Assembly (NCBI RefSeq): GCF_027579695.1
Contig: NC_083587.1
Span: 49,535,021-49,599,020, forward strand
Length of the DNA stretch: 64,000 nucleotides
Source of the DNA: Neoarius graeffei
Taxonomy: Eukaryota > Chordata > Actinopteri > Siluriformes > Ariidae
Direction of reading: 5' to 3'
Shown here: positions 21,515-32,147 of the stretch, in pieces
Position numbering within the stretch: position 1 is the stretch's first letter
Layout of the letters: the number at the start of each line of letters is the position of its first letter
Translations under genes and position numbers: made by a program
Notes under the pieces: model-generated
The model's input: only the letters and a program-made list of their open reading frames with translations
Told to the model about the DNA's origin: nothing
The model's database searches: none

Positions 21515-21900
21515 GGTTAACACTATCTAGTTAATCGGTCAGCAAGCCCCGCTATCAACAGAGCAATGAACGTAGCGTGTCACTTCCTTCTCTGGGTGGA
21601 GTCTTGCCAAATGACTATTGAAGTTCGAGGTTGTCCCTGTCGTCTCCTCGATAATTCTTCTACATATGGAACACATAGCAGTGCATTTTTATTTTTTCCC
21701 ATGGCTCGAGAAGTCTGTAGAAGCAAAGCGGACAATCCTGGGGCATTCTCTCCATGCATTTTGGCGCCATTAATGTTAGTTTGTTCCTGAACATGATACA
21801 TGAACAGGTGAATGTGCGTTCTCTTAAAACTTATGAAATTATAAAAATTAATGGACATATAAATGTCTTTATGCCAAATTATCTTCTTAAATTATCTTAT
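21515..21900. mobile_element. Partial hAT of the CAGTGTTGTAGT family
   Basis: Matches the interior of copy 3 (38045-38400) in the same orientation, including TCAGCAAGCCC, GAGCAATGAACGTAGCGTGT and GCGCCATTAATGTTAGTTTG. The minus strand carries decayed pieces of the BED-finger region. Both termini are missing. Confidence 0.7.
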
Positions 21901-23047
21901 TAAGTGTTTTAAATCATCACATTTCTTCTGCGAAGCTAACTGTTCATCACTGGCCTTCCAGTTTTTAATAATGTGTTGGATAGTTCTTAACTCCGTTCCA
22001 GTAATTTCATCATTCTCCTTAGTTTTATTTGCTTGACGCAGGCCAGTAATTTAACCCTTCGGAAACACCGTGACCTCTTTTCCACTACCACGGGATGCAT
22101 ATTCTGACATGGTTGTTCAAGTATTGAGAAGCTACTCACTGCATCAGTTCGGGTTAAAAGAATTCTTGCCAACTGAAACATCTTAATTACCGCAGTAATT
22201 ATCCAACCAAAGGCTCTTAAGTATTTGCTTATTTAAATCCAAACTGGGATTTTTTTTTTTTTTTTTCCTGGCCAAGCAGTGTATATATTACTGTGTGGAA
22301 ATATATTGATGTTGAAACATAGGCTCATATGTTTGAAATTAAATTAATTAATATAATATTTCCATGTCGTATTAATTTCTAACCTCTGTCCATGATTTAA
22401 TATGACAGTTTTTGTCCATATTTTACAGCCCTAATGGTTATTACTGTGGAAGGCTAGTATTCAAGCGGTAGTGTTTTTATCCATTTTGGCACACACCTCT
22501 CTGGCACAGGAGCTCCAGCAGAAAGGTCCTCACGGATCTCCTCGCTGTGTGCCAGACTTCACCGCTCCCTCTGAGCTTGCAGAGGAACAGAGAAGACCTT
22601 TGCCAACTCTCATTTTTCTGAATTCCAAGTGCAAGCATCACTAGGGCTGAGTTTGAAAATGCACATGACAATTAAAGAACGGTGTAATTAATTCGTAATA
22701 CAAACGATCCTCCTGATAATGGTCACTGCTGACAGCTTAATTTCATTCTATTCATTTTTCACGTAACCTATATCCAGATCAGCGAGAGTAAAATATCATC
22801 TCCCAGGCTTTTGTTTTGTGTACATTGCTGTACTGATGGTGCTTCACCAGGCCTTCATAGAGTTAAGGATTTCTGTGTTCTTGCTGGAAATGTTTGCTGA
22901 AGCTTACTCGGTGCATGCTAAAATAAGTTAGTGCTGTCCGAGTGTTTGTGCTGTTTGACTCACCTGTGTTAAGGAGAAATTGAGCATCTGTTTGAGTCAT
23001 GCATCATTCTCATTATCCGTCTCTCTCTTTGTCTTTTTTTTTTTCAG
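21901..23047. other. Last dcaf13 intron, no further feature recognised
   Basis: AT-rich intronic DNA with a T run at 22250-22265. The end (TCTTTGTCTTTTTTTTTTTC, then AG) is the polypyrimidine tract and acceptor of the last exon. Confidence 0.5.
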
Positions 23048-23135
23048 GGAACAAAACGTACGCAAACACAGCAAGCCGGACTCCGTTCCCTTGGTGACCG
23101 AGAAGGAGAAACATGTGGTGGCTGTAGTGGAATAA
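23048..23135 (+). CDS. dcaf13: dcaf13 last coding exon
   Basis: Completes Lys and encodes EQNVRKHSKPDSVPLVTEKE and KHVVAVVE, then TAA at 23133-23135. Human DCAF13 ends similarly: HSKPGSVPLVSEKKKHVVAVVK. With the five exons upstream, about 237 codons of the roughly 445-residue protein lie in this window, uninterrupted by stops or frameshifts. All splice sites are canonical, so the gene looks functional. Confidence 0.96.
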
Positions 23136-23396
23136 CACGTCACTGCCTAGATGAGCCTCACACACACACATTGATGTACAAAGACTTTTTTTCCCCCCCA
23201 AGCAGCTATGTGGTGTTGCCATTCCGAGACATTTTCACCAATTAGTTGGTCTACATTGTCGTAGACTGTCTCACGATCAGCTTCATTAGGGGTGTCGTAT
23301 TCTTCAGAAATCAGAATACGATGAACGATTCTTGTTGTCATTATTATTTGAACATATTTTAAGCTTTCCCCTCAGCAGGATGTCATGTTCATAAAC

Positions 23397-23402
23397 AATA
23401 AA
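23397..23402 (+). terminator. dcaf13: dcaf13 polyadenylation signal
   Basis: AATAAA about 260 bp after the stop codon, with an ATAAA just before it. The 3' UTR (23136 to about 23420) also holds a short CACACACA run. No other canonical signal occurs nearer the stop. Confidence 0.75.
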
Positions 23403-23758
23403 ATGTTGACTTTATATTATAATTTGACTCGAGAGTTCTTTTTCTACATCTCAGAAACCACTTTTGGTTTCTCTGTTAATATCTAATACAGTAATTACCT
23501 TAGCACTGAAATGAGATTATCCCTTTAATAAGAGTCAGGCTCAGTCCTTACTCCATTAATCCAATCATTTCAGTCTCCTCAGCTTCATCTCTAATCCCAG
23601 CTCAGTCTGCCTTTATTGCAACCATGATAATGACCTATGTTTTGTTCTACATTATGACAATTGTACGTTATAGGGCTCGACATTAACAGTAGTCCGACTG
23701 TCCGGGACAACCAAATGTTTGTCAATATTTACATCAATAAAGTTCCGACAAAACTAAG

Positions 23759-24985
23759 ACCCCGTCCACACGTAGCCGGGTATCTGCTAAATCGAAGATA
23801 TTTTTCTACGTTTTGGCCTGTCATCCACATGAAAACACATCAAAAACGAATATTTAAAAAAACTCCGGGCAAAGTGAAAATTTTTGAAAACTCCGTGTAT
23901 GCCTTTTCGTGTAGACAGAGATAACCGGAGTTTTGCGTTTTAGAACGTCACAATCTGCGCCAAAAAAATTACAACAACTCTGCCCTGACGTCAAACGTGC
24001 GACCTTTGTTTACTGCAGAAGCCAGATTAAGCATGGACTTAAGCTAGCCGCACACCACGGCGATCCACGTGGTACCGAACCGACCCATTTCAGAGCCGAC
24101 TCCCGACAGGGCACGCACATATCCCCCGACTGTTGACGAGTGCAGTCGCGATTGAAGCGACATGTGACAACTTAATAGCTTTGTGATTGGCTATTGGATA
24201 TAGTTACTGTTAAATCCAACACTTGAAGATGCTACAGGCTGAATTACAAATGACACCACACGGAATATGTAGCGCACTATCTAGGCTGCATGAGCTATTA
24301 TTCCCAACCTTAAATAGTGCACTTATATAGGGGAGTTAAAGCGATTTGGAATTCAGCCACACAACTTGAGCAGAGTGGCTTTCCAGCCCACTGTGTCTAT
24401 GGATAAAGCTTCAGTCTATGGAATTACAGTATATACCTGCATTAGGTGCTACCAACACGTATTTCTCGCGCTAGAAATTGTGTTTAATGATGTCACGTGT
24501 TATATGCGAAAGATATGATTGGCTATTGCTAGCGACTCACGCCGATCAGTCTGGCTCCCAATTAGTTTTTCGAATCGGCTGAGAGATGAGTCGGTACCAT
24601 CGAAAACTAGTCTTTACGCCTGACTCGCGACTTCAGTTGGCTCGGTACGCTGAAAATCGGCGTAGTGTGCGGCTAGCTAAAGAGTAATGGATCGGAGTAG
24701 TGCCTTGAAAGCGTTAATTATTGTGCAGGTGCTATTTACATGTTTAATTTTAGACGCCCAACTACTGCTCCAAGAGCACAGGCGATGTGATTAGGGGGTA
24801 GGATTTGGGGAAATAACCATCTACAGGTTTGGAATGCTTATGAATGTGATTGAAAACGCAGATGTTCGGTTATGTGTGGAAGGGATTTTTTTCGAAGACG
24901 AGGTGGTGTGGATAAAACATTTTTATAAACGGAGGGGGGGGGGGAAATGTTCGGTTTTAAAAATACCCGGCTACGTGTGTACATG
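23759..24985. mobile_element. Outer TIR element interrupted by a PIF-like element
   Basis: Left ACACGTAGCCGGGTAT (within 23768-23784) is matched by its complement ATACCCGGCTACGTGTGT near 24965-24982. The interior is non-coding, with AACGGAG/CTCCG motifs at both ends. It is split by the element at 24043-24677. Target duplication not identified. Confidence 0.65.
24043..24677. mobile_element. PIF/Harbinger-like element nested in the outer TIR element
   Basis: Inverted ends GCTAGCCGCACAC and GTGTGCGGCTAGC are perfect over 13 bp, extended by ACGGCGAT-like bases. TAA flanks both sides (24040-24042, 24678-24680). GGTACCGA and GACTC motifs are repeated near both ends. Non-coding, 635 bp. Confidence 0.8.
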
Positions 24986-24987
24986 GC

Positions 24988-25529
24988 ATAATTCAGTCCC
25001 CTCAGCGATCCAGTTGTGTTACTGTTTATGAAATTCCAGGGAAGCCGGGGACAGCAGGTGCGTGTGTAGTAAAAAACAACAACCACCACCCCACATTGTA
25101 ATATCTAATTAGAGATTATTAGACTCTGAATTTATTGAAACTGGAGAAATGGCAATCAAATACCTCAGTAAAATAAATATCTGTGGTGACTCTTCTTTTC
25201 ATTCTGAGATTCATTGTATTTTTCTTTTGTATGGGGCACATTAACCATCATAAATATCGTAAAATATTTCGCAGGATTTTACGACAGTGCCGAACTCACT
25301 CACGGTTTTTCATTCACAACATGATTTGTCACCCTTATGTCCAACTCGTTTTCTTTTGGTTTCATTTCGTCAGAAGAAAGTGAAAAAGACGACAATCCCA
25401 GCTCTTAAAATTGCAGATCAGGTAATGGGTTCTAACAACAACGTGCTCCATAATGGGGACTGGGTAGTATTTTTATTATTGTTACAAATTATAAATCATT
25501 AAAACATAGTGGTGATCGTAACTACACCT
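24988..25529. other. Intergenic DNA, no feature recognised
   Basis: AT-rich, with short open frames that have no recognisable content. Confidence 0.4.
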
Positions 25530-26560
25530 GCTTTTTATCCCCTGCTGGCTGAAAGGCCCAAAGAGGGGATTATGTCGTGGCGATGTCCGTCCCGGGAAGG
25601 GTGCTCACTTTCTGAAATCAACTCCTCTTTCAAATTTTGGAAGAATTTCACGAAACTTGGCAGGATTCTTTGTTATATGTTGGTAATACATGTATTGTAA
25701 TTTTGTTAAATTCAGTCACAATTTACCAGAGTTACAGCCCTTGATTAATAAAATTTATACTTTGACAATTTCATGAGTGTTTTCTTTCTGAAATCAACTC
25801 CTCTCTCAATTTTTGGAGGAATTTCACCAAACTTGGCAAAAGGCTTTTGTTATATGTCGGTAGTACGCATATTGTAATTTTGTTCAATTCTGTTGCATTT
25901 TACCAGAGTTGTGGCCCCTGATTAACAACCTTGTACTTTTGTAATTTCATGAATGTGTGCTTGCTTTCTGATATCAACTCCTCTCACAATTTTTGGACGA
26001 ATTTCTCGAAGCTTGGCAAAAGGCCTTGTTATATGACGGTAATACGCAGATTGCGATTTAATTTCATTTGTGAAAATTCTACCAGAGTTTTGACCCTTGA
26101 TTAAATAACTTGTGCTTTGACAATTTCATGAGGGTGTACGTTCTTCTGAAACCAACTCCTCACAATTTGTGGAGGAATTTCACCAAACTTGGCAAAAGGC
26201 TTTGTTATATGACCGTTATACGCATATTGAAATTTAATTTAATTTGGGCAAATTTTACCAGAGTTATGCCCTTGATTATTAACAAACTCGTACTTTGGCA
26301 ATTTGATTAAGGTGTGCTTGCTTTCTGAAATCAACTTCCCTCACAATTTTTATCCCCCGCTGGCCGAAAGGCCCGAAGGGGGATGATGATGTGGCGATGT
26401 GCGTCCTGGGGAAGGGTGCTCACCTTCTGAAATCAACTCCTCTCACAATTTTTGGAGGAATTTCACGAAACTTGGCAAGATTCTTTGTTTATACATCGGT
26501 AACATGCATATTGCAATTTTGTTCAATTCCGTCGCATTTTACCAGAGTTGGCAGTGGGAG
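25530..26560. repeat. Minisatellite-like array of 176-180 bp units
   Basis: Units starting TTTCTGAAATCAACTCCTCT recur at about 25611, 25787, 25967, 26145 and 26324, and again at 26426 after a second header. Each contains GGAATTTCACCAAACTTGGC and TTTTACCAGAGTT. Two units are preceded by a hairpin header, CCCCCGCTGGCCGAAAGGCC then CGAAGGGGGAT (25538 and 26352). Units have diverged by point changes and small indels, so the array is old. Confidence 0.85.
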
Positions 26561-26564
26561 ATAT

Positions 26565-27760
26565 TGTTCGCTCAGAGCACTCTTGTTCATAAACTTTATG
26601 AACCACTTTCCTTTCATTGAACGAGTAAATACATAGCAATAAAAAGGTTATGGTCAGGACAAGTGAAAAATCTTGCTGCTTGTCTGACTGAACAAGTGGA
26701 TTAAAAAGTTAATGTCGAGCTGTGCTTTGCTACAATGATGGAGGAAAAACCAGAAAACTACGCTTTTCGAAAATGGTGATCAGATCAAAATTCACTCAGA
26801 AAACCGATTCATTGAAGGAGAAAGGACGTGCGTTGTGAAAGAGGCACATTTCCTTACTTTAGCTTACTGTAGGTTAACTTTGCCATAAATTCACAAGCCT
26901 CAGTGTTGTGAGCCAGTAGAAATTAAGTGGACAGGGCTGAGGTCAGTTTGATCTGAAAAAAAAAAAAAGAGCTGCTAATTATAAAATAGCAGAAACGCTG
27001 GGTGTCTGCTTTGGGGTGGATTTTTTTTCTTTATTTTTCCCCCTCTCCTGTTGTTTGGCGTGCAATTAAAATTAACATTTCACTGGATTTTTTTTTTCTT
27101 GTTTCTGATTCTTTCATTTTTTGAAGGCTTTTTGGTCGCTCTCAAGTGTTTGCTGTGGCATTACTGAAATTTGTACTCATTCCCAAATGATTGAGTTTAA
27201 AAAGAAAAAAAAAAAAGACATCATCAAAATCTTTGAGTCAGTCATTATCTCTTATTTGGAAAGAGCTCACCTTCTTGATTAATGAATGTGTGGTCTAATG
27301 TTGATTGTGTTATTACAGTTGTGTTGTAATGCTCACCTAAATGGTCTCTTGAGACTGCGCCATGTTATCCATGGTTGGTCGGAACCAGGAGTGAATTTCT
27401 CTGAGGGATCGATAGATATATGACTGTCCTCTGGAGATTTCTCGAGTCTCTCTTCCCAGAGTTTAACCCTTTTGGATGATGCATTGCAGTCCAGGCATTG
27501 GACACGAGATAGAAAGCTTCTGCATGATTTGAAATGCTGGCGTGGCAAGGGATGCTCATAAAGGAGGTGTCTTTGGTTTGCATGTTCTCCCTGTTTATTC
27601 CATATGAAGTATTATACCACTAGTTAGAAGTTGATTCTTTAAAAAAAAAAAAAGTGTTTAAGTTAATTCATGAGTTACGTATTGCATTATCATGTGATGT
27701 ATAATAAAGCACTGATTTTGAAATGACTCGACCAATTTGAGTAGAATCATGTATTCATCC
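26565..27760. other. Intergenic DNA, no gene recognised
   Basis: AT-rich with A and T homopolymers (26960, 27030, 27090, 27200, 27640). No recognisable coding segment on either strand. Confidence 0.4.
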
Positions 27761-27764
27761 ATGT

Positions 27765-28085
27765 TCAGAAACTGTTTTATCCTGGTCAGGGTGGACATGG
27801 AGTCGGAGTCTATCCCGGGAATACTGGATGTGAAGTGGGAGTACAATCTGAAGATGGTCCCAGTCCATTGCAGAGCACCATATAGATACATATTCACAAC
27901 TAGAGTAATTTAGAGTTATAAATCAAACCACTTGCATGTTTTGGGAGGTGCAAGGGAACCGGAGAACCCAAAAGAAACCTGTGTAGAGACAAGGAGAACA
28001 TACAAACCAGGAACCCATGCTCAGGATCAAACAGGGGCAATGTAGCTGTGAGGCAGCAATGCTCCCTGCTGTGCCACTTGAGCAT
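27765..28085 (-). repeat. Old SINE fragment
   Basis: TTGGGAGGTGCAAGGGAACC, GGAGAACATACAAACCAGG and TAGAGTAATTTAGAGTTATA are diverged versions of segments in the young SINE (GGGGGAAACCGGAG, GGAGAACATGCAAACTCC, GTCAATTTAGAGTCACC). This is an older relative, immediately upstream of young copy 4. Confidence 0.6.
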
Positions 28086-28110
28086 GGGATATTTCACTGC
28101 AAAAATATAT

Positions 28111-28467
28111 CTTATCTCATTATCTCTAGCTGCTTTATCCTGTTCTACAGGGTCGCAGGCAAGCTGGAGCCTATCCCAGCTGACTACGGGCGAAAGGCGG
28201 GGTACACCCTGGACAAGTCGCCAGGTCATCACAGGGCTGACACATAGACACAGACAACCATTCACACCTACGGTCAATTTAGAGTCACCAGTTAACCTAA
28301 CCTGCATGTCTTTGGACTGTGGGGGAAACCGGAGCACCTGGAGGAAACCCACGCGGACACGGGAAGAACATGCAAACTCCACACAGAAAGGCCCTCACCG
28401 GCCACGGGGCTCGAACCCAGACCTTCTTGCTGTGAGATGACAGTACCACTACACCACCGTGCTGCCC
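28111..28467 (-). mobile_element. tRNA-headed SINE, copy 4
   Basis: Reverse copy with duplication TGCAAAAATATAT (28098-28110 and 28468-28480). It lacks one of the tandem ACTCACATTCACA segments and has a short deletion near the head (GAGATGACAGTACCACTAC). Confidence 0.93.
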
Positions 28468-28491
28468 TGCAAAAATATATATTTAAATAAT

Positions 28492-29544
28492 GTTGGCTGG
28501 CATTGAGTGGTATATCAGATCAGGGCCGCGTTAACCCTTGCCGAGGCCCTGGGCAGACCCCCCCCCCCCCCCCCCCCCCCCGAGGCCCCACCCCCACCTG
28601 TTGTCAACTGCACTCAGCAAATTCACCCCCTCAGACGTGCCTGTCTAACTAGACACAGAAACTTAAATAATGACAGTGGCACAATTAGAAATACTATTGA
28701 ACGATAAAACTTTATATCCATCAACACCTATTTAATCGAGAAAAAGCAATGGTGAAATAGGCAATTGCATGGTGAAAAAATCCATCAGACATCACGGTTA
28801 ACAAGTCTGGTTAACTAAAGTTTAGCCTCAAGAAGCCTTTGAATGAGTGAGTCAATGAACAACATGTCAAGAACATAACCGAGGCCTACAACAGTCTCTT
28901 TAGTATTCAGAACAAGAACATTCATTTGGTATATAACCGTTCGTTTTCATTTTGGAATCCAGGCCACTTTTAACTTGTGAAAACAAAGAGCGATAACAAA
29001 GAAAGAAAAATATCTTGCTTCTCAGAAATAAATCTCAAAATGTTAGGCTATGTGAAACATTTCATCCTTTCACACACGTAATGTCCCAAACAGCAGTGGC
29101 ACACAGCTTTGCGCATTCAGTTTGACAGCCATGGGTCAAGTTACAAGGGCACTTTCCTACTTTACTGGAAAGTGAAGTCATTAATTAAATCATTGAACTC
29201 AAGCTGGCGTAGCGTGTGAAGACATGGTGGACAGTGATCATATTGACAATGACGGGTGATTTATGCGACGGGACAAGGTGGACTTCCTTACGGGTGGCGA
29301 AATGCATCAGAAATGTTATCAATATGATCAAAACTTCTGAAAATATCGTTTCATATTTTCCGATCTCGCTACCTCCGAGGCCCCCTAATGGCCAAGGCCC
29401 TGGGCAGCTGCCCATGAAGCCCATTAGGATAACGCGTCCTTGTATCAGATATATTCCATTCAGCTAGCATGATACTGAATGAGTCGAAGATGAGTTCAGT
29501 ATCATGCCAGCTGAATGGAATATATCTGATATACCACTCAAAGC

Positions 29545-29546
<2 letters not shown>
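28492..29546. repeat. Palindromic repeat of Crypton-linked type, split by hAT
   Basis: Outer parts TTGGCTGGCATTGAGTGGTA, TATCAGAT (28492-28520) and 29451-29546 belong to one palindrome. Its arms read GGTATATCAGATATATTCCA followed by TTCAGC, with a central TGATACTGAA..GAG..TCAGTATCA. The complete version is at 63036-63165. The inserted hAT occupies 28521-29442 and duplicated 8 bp of the left arm. Confidence 0.75.
28521..29442. mobile_element. Non-autonomous hAT element, 922 bp
   Basis: Starts CAGGGCCGCGTTAACCC; the reverse complement of its right end is CAAGGACGCGTTATCC. Both ends also share GAGGCCCTGGGCAG-like motifs. A perfect 8-bp duplication, TATCAGAT, at 28513-28520 and 29443-29450. Contains a C homopolymer of about 22 bases at 28559-28580. 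No transposase. Confidence 0.9.

Positions 29547-29547
<1 letters not shown>

Positions 29548-29577
<30 letters not shown>
29548..29577. repeat. (ATT)n microsatellite
   Basis: About ten ATT units directly between the palindrome and the Crypton-type relic. An (ATA)n run holds the same position in the copy near 63021. Confidence 0.9.
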
Positions 29578-29792
29578 GCATATACATTCAATGGAACAAT
29601 TATAGATTTTACAAAAAGTTAAGAACGGGGGAATTTACCAACACGATGTTGATTCTGATCAAATGTAATTCAATGTTCTGTCAATCCAATGTACTGTACA
29701 AAGGCAAAGTTCTAACAATAAAAATAGTATGAGTCCAAAAATACAGGTATATATATACAAGCTATATACAGGTTGACAGTTCAAGTTCAAAG

Positions 29793-30107
29793 TTACTTTT
29801 GGTCATAGTTAATTGTTCCATTGCAGTTGTTCAAAACAAAAGGGCTTTGCTGAGTGAAGTCCATGAGTGAAGTCCTCTTGTAAAAGTCTCTATCACTTTT
29901 CCTCACCTCCAAGTAGAACTTTGACAATATTTCCACTATTGCTCTCTTTTCCAGTTTTTCAATGTCCGTTGGTATGTTTTTCTCTTGTAAATCTGCATGA
30001 AGAATATCCAGTGAAGTTTTGGTAGCCTTTTAGGTGTTCAGCACGTCTTTCTCTTTCAAAATTCTTTCTAAATCTTCCGTTTTTAATGAAGCAAACCTCA
30101 TGGCCAT
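29793..30107 (-). pseudogene. Crypton-type tyrosine recombinase N-terminal fragment
   Basis: From ATG 30107 the frame runs 105 codons with one internal stop: MAMRFASLKTEDLERILKEK, DVLNT, stop, KATKTSLDILHADLQEKNIP, then EKRAIVEILSKFYLEVRK, DFYKRTSL, ending TAA at 29793-29795. EKD..NT.KAT...L..YL.EKN, L..FY.E.R and (Y)YK.(S/T)SL are the core-binding segment of DUF3504/Crypton-type proteins common in fish. The internal stop is TAA where the tandem partial copy at 30170-30262 has CAA. The catalytic domain is absent. Confidence 0.65.
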
Positions 30108-30169
30108 GTTTGTGTACAAACTGTCAGTCACTCGCTAGCACAGAAGTTTTAAATTTCCAACGTTTCTTT

Positions 30170-30262
30170 TCCAGTTTTTCGATGTCTCTTGGTATGTTTT
30201 TGTCTTGTAAATATAATGAAGTTTTGGTAGCCTTTTGGGTGTTCAGCGCATCTTTAGTTTCA
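30170..30262 (-). pseudogene. Second partial copy of the Crypton-type segment
   Basis: Reads KDALNTQKATKTSL, then YLQDKNIPRDIEKLEKK on the minus strand, a direct duplicate of part of 29950-30060 with a small deletion. It shows the codon that is a stop in the neighbouring copy as CAA (Gln). Confidence 0.6.
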
Positions 30263-30379
30263 GTTTATTTATTTAGTACTTAATCCAAGCACTGAATTAA
30301 CCCCATCTTCTCTCTCTCCTGGCGGACAAAGAAATGGGGGCAATTGTGATCATATTTCATTTTAGTAAGGTCTGTACAA

Positions 30380-31160
30380 TCTAAAAAAATAAAGTACGTT
30401 ATTGTACCTTTAGGGGTACAACGGCTTGTCGTTGAGGCAGTGCCCGCTAAGGTACTGATTTGTACTCGTTATATACAGCTTGGGAACATACACTACCATT
30501 CAAAAGTTTGGGGTCACCCAGACAATTTTGTGTTTTCCATGAAAAGTCACACTTTTATTTACCACCATAAGTTGTAAAATGAATAGAAAATATAGTCAAG
30601 ACATTTTTCTGGCCATTTTGAGCATTTAATCGACCCCACAAATGTGATGCTCCAGAAACTCAATCTGCTCAAAGGAAGGTCAGTTTTATAGCTTCTCTAA
30701 AGAGCTCAACTGTTTTCAGCTGTGCTAACATGATTGTACAAGGGTTTTCTAATCATCCATTAGCCTTCTGAGGCAATGAGCAAACACATTGTACCATTAG
30801 AACACTGGAGTGGAAATGGGCCTCTATACACCTATGGAGATATTGCACCAAAAACCAGACATTTGCAGCTAGAATAGTCATTTACCACATTAGCAATGTA
30901 TAGAGTGGATTTCTGATTAGTTTAAAGTGATCTTCATTGAAAAGAACAGTGCTTTTCTTTCAAAAATAAGGAAATTTCAAAGTGACTCCAAACTTTTGAA
31001 AGGTAGTGTATATGCACATTTTTCGTCCCTAAAAAAGTACACAAAGTTACCTTGAGGTCCAGTAATGAGCCCTTGGGGGTACGTTAGTGTAGACTGTACC
31101 TTGGGGGGAAAGAAATGGACTCCTACTGTAGGCTACCCCTATTTCTGACAGTGTAGTTTT
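30380..31160. repeat. GTACC-rich host repeat carrying a Tc1 MITE
   Basis: Outer segments GGGGTACAACGGCTTGTCGT...AGCTTGGGAACATA (30411-30490) and 31009-31155 (AAAAAAGTACACAAAGTTAC, GGTCCAGTAATGAGCCC) match the segments around 61276-61349 and 61894-62035. It is a dispersed element with repeated GTACC motifs, interrupted at a TA by the MITE. Confidence 0.75.
30491..31008. mobile_element. Tc1-like MITE (copy 2, reverse orientation)
   Basis: Reverse-complement twin of 16266-16793 with ends CACTACCATTCAAAAGTTTG and CACTACC...TTTGG. TA at 30489-30490 and 31009-31010. The few differences from copy 1 are point changes and a deletion of about 10 bp. Confidence 0.9.
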
Positions 31161-31239
31161 TTGAACTGCTTGTAGAAAATATCTCAGGCCAACACACAGA
31201 TGTAATAGTCTTAGACCTTAGAGTTATAGTATGTAACTG

Positions 31240-31695
31240 GAATCATCCATTCAGAATCCTGGGCTTGAATGCAGGTCTGTGTTCTGCTTTGGCTGGCGTC
31301 ACTGACCAATCAGAGCAGGGCAGATCGGTGAGGGCGTGGCTTTGGATCAGAGTGCTTGTTATTTTTAGCTCGGGGGTTTTTCCGATCCCGCCGTGATCCT
31401 CCTCCAGTCCGGGTTTTCCAGCTGCTCTCCCCACCAGTCAATGACCGAGCGCCGCGGTGCTGTCGGTGCTGAGCTTCATCTGCGTCCATTTTTTCCCTTC
31501 TTCCTTCTGTGCAATTTGTTAAGAAACCTTGTAGAAACATCCACACAAGTCTGGAGGACAGGAGAAGAGAGGAGACCGCAGGGATTCGGTTCAAAGCGCA
31601 CTGGATGATGGTTTTTGGTGTGATGGGTTAGGACGGATTTGAACATGATGGCAACATAAACGGGTTCCTTCTGCACATCTGTACGTCCGGACAGG
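31240..31695 (+). promoter_or_regulatory. rims2: Possible rims2 promoter / 5' non-coding exon
   Basis: This stretch is richer in G+C and CpG than its surroundings (for example GACCGAGCGCCGCGGTGCTG at 31443). It is unique sequence rather than repeat and ends at a donor-like CAGG/GTGAGA at 31695/31696. A matching acceptor (TTGTAG, 32109-32114) precedes the coding exon. Position and composition suggest the start of rims2, but no core promoter element was identified. Confidence 0.35.
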
Positions 31696-32112
31696 GTGAG
31701 ATAAGCTACATCCTACCTCCTGAATACACACTCCTATCTATCATCTAAGGTTTCTGTTATCCAGATCGAGAAGTCTGTCAGATTTGCTGATTTGCCATGT
31801 GTAGAAATTAAGCATGTAGATGAGCATGACCCTTCGGATTTTTCCTGAACTATTAAACCTAGTCATTTTGTTCATCTGTCTGTTTAGTGACGAGGGCTTT
31901 GAGTTAATTCTCGCATCAGGTTCTTGTTCTTTGTGTTTGAGAATTTGAAAGGAATCACCTTGAATATTGTGCATGCTTTTCAAAAGAAAAAAAAGATGTT
32001 CTTTAATAATAGGCCTGCATTCGAGCAGATTATGCGCGTGCACATGAAATTATCCGAAATAATAATCTGTGCACAGATTAAGCCTGACTTTGTGTGTGTG
32101 TGTATGTGTTGT

Positions 32113-32114
<2 letters not shown>

Positions 32115-32146
<32 letters not shown>

Positions 32147-32147
32147 C
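32115..32147 (+). repeat. rims2: (GT)n run forming the leader before rims2 ATG
   Basis: About 14 GT units end four bases before the rims2 start codon (GTGTGAACATGG). An in-frame TAG at 32112-32114 precedes the run, which fixes the ATG at 32148 as the first possible start in this frame. Confidence 0.85.

Noticed and set aside
25530-26560. Regular repeats considered as a CRISPR-like array
   Set aside because: Units are 176-180 bp, diverged, without short identical repeats and unique spacers, and the DNA is vertebrate.
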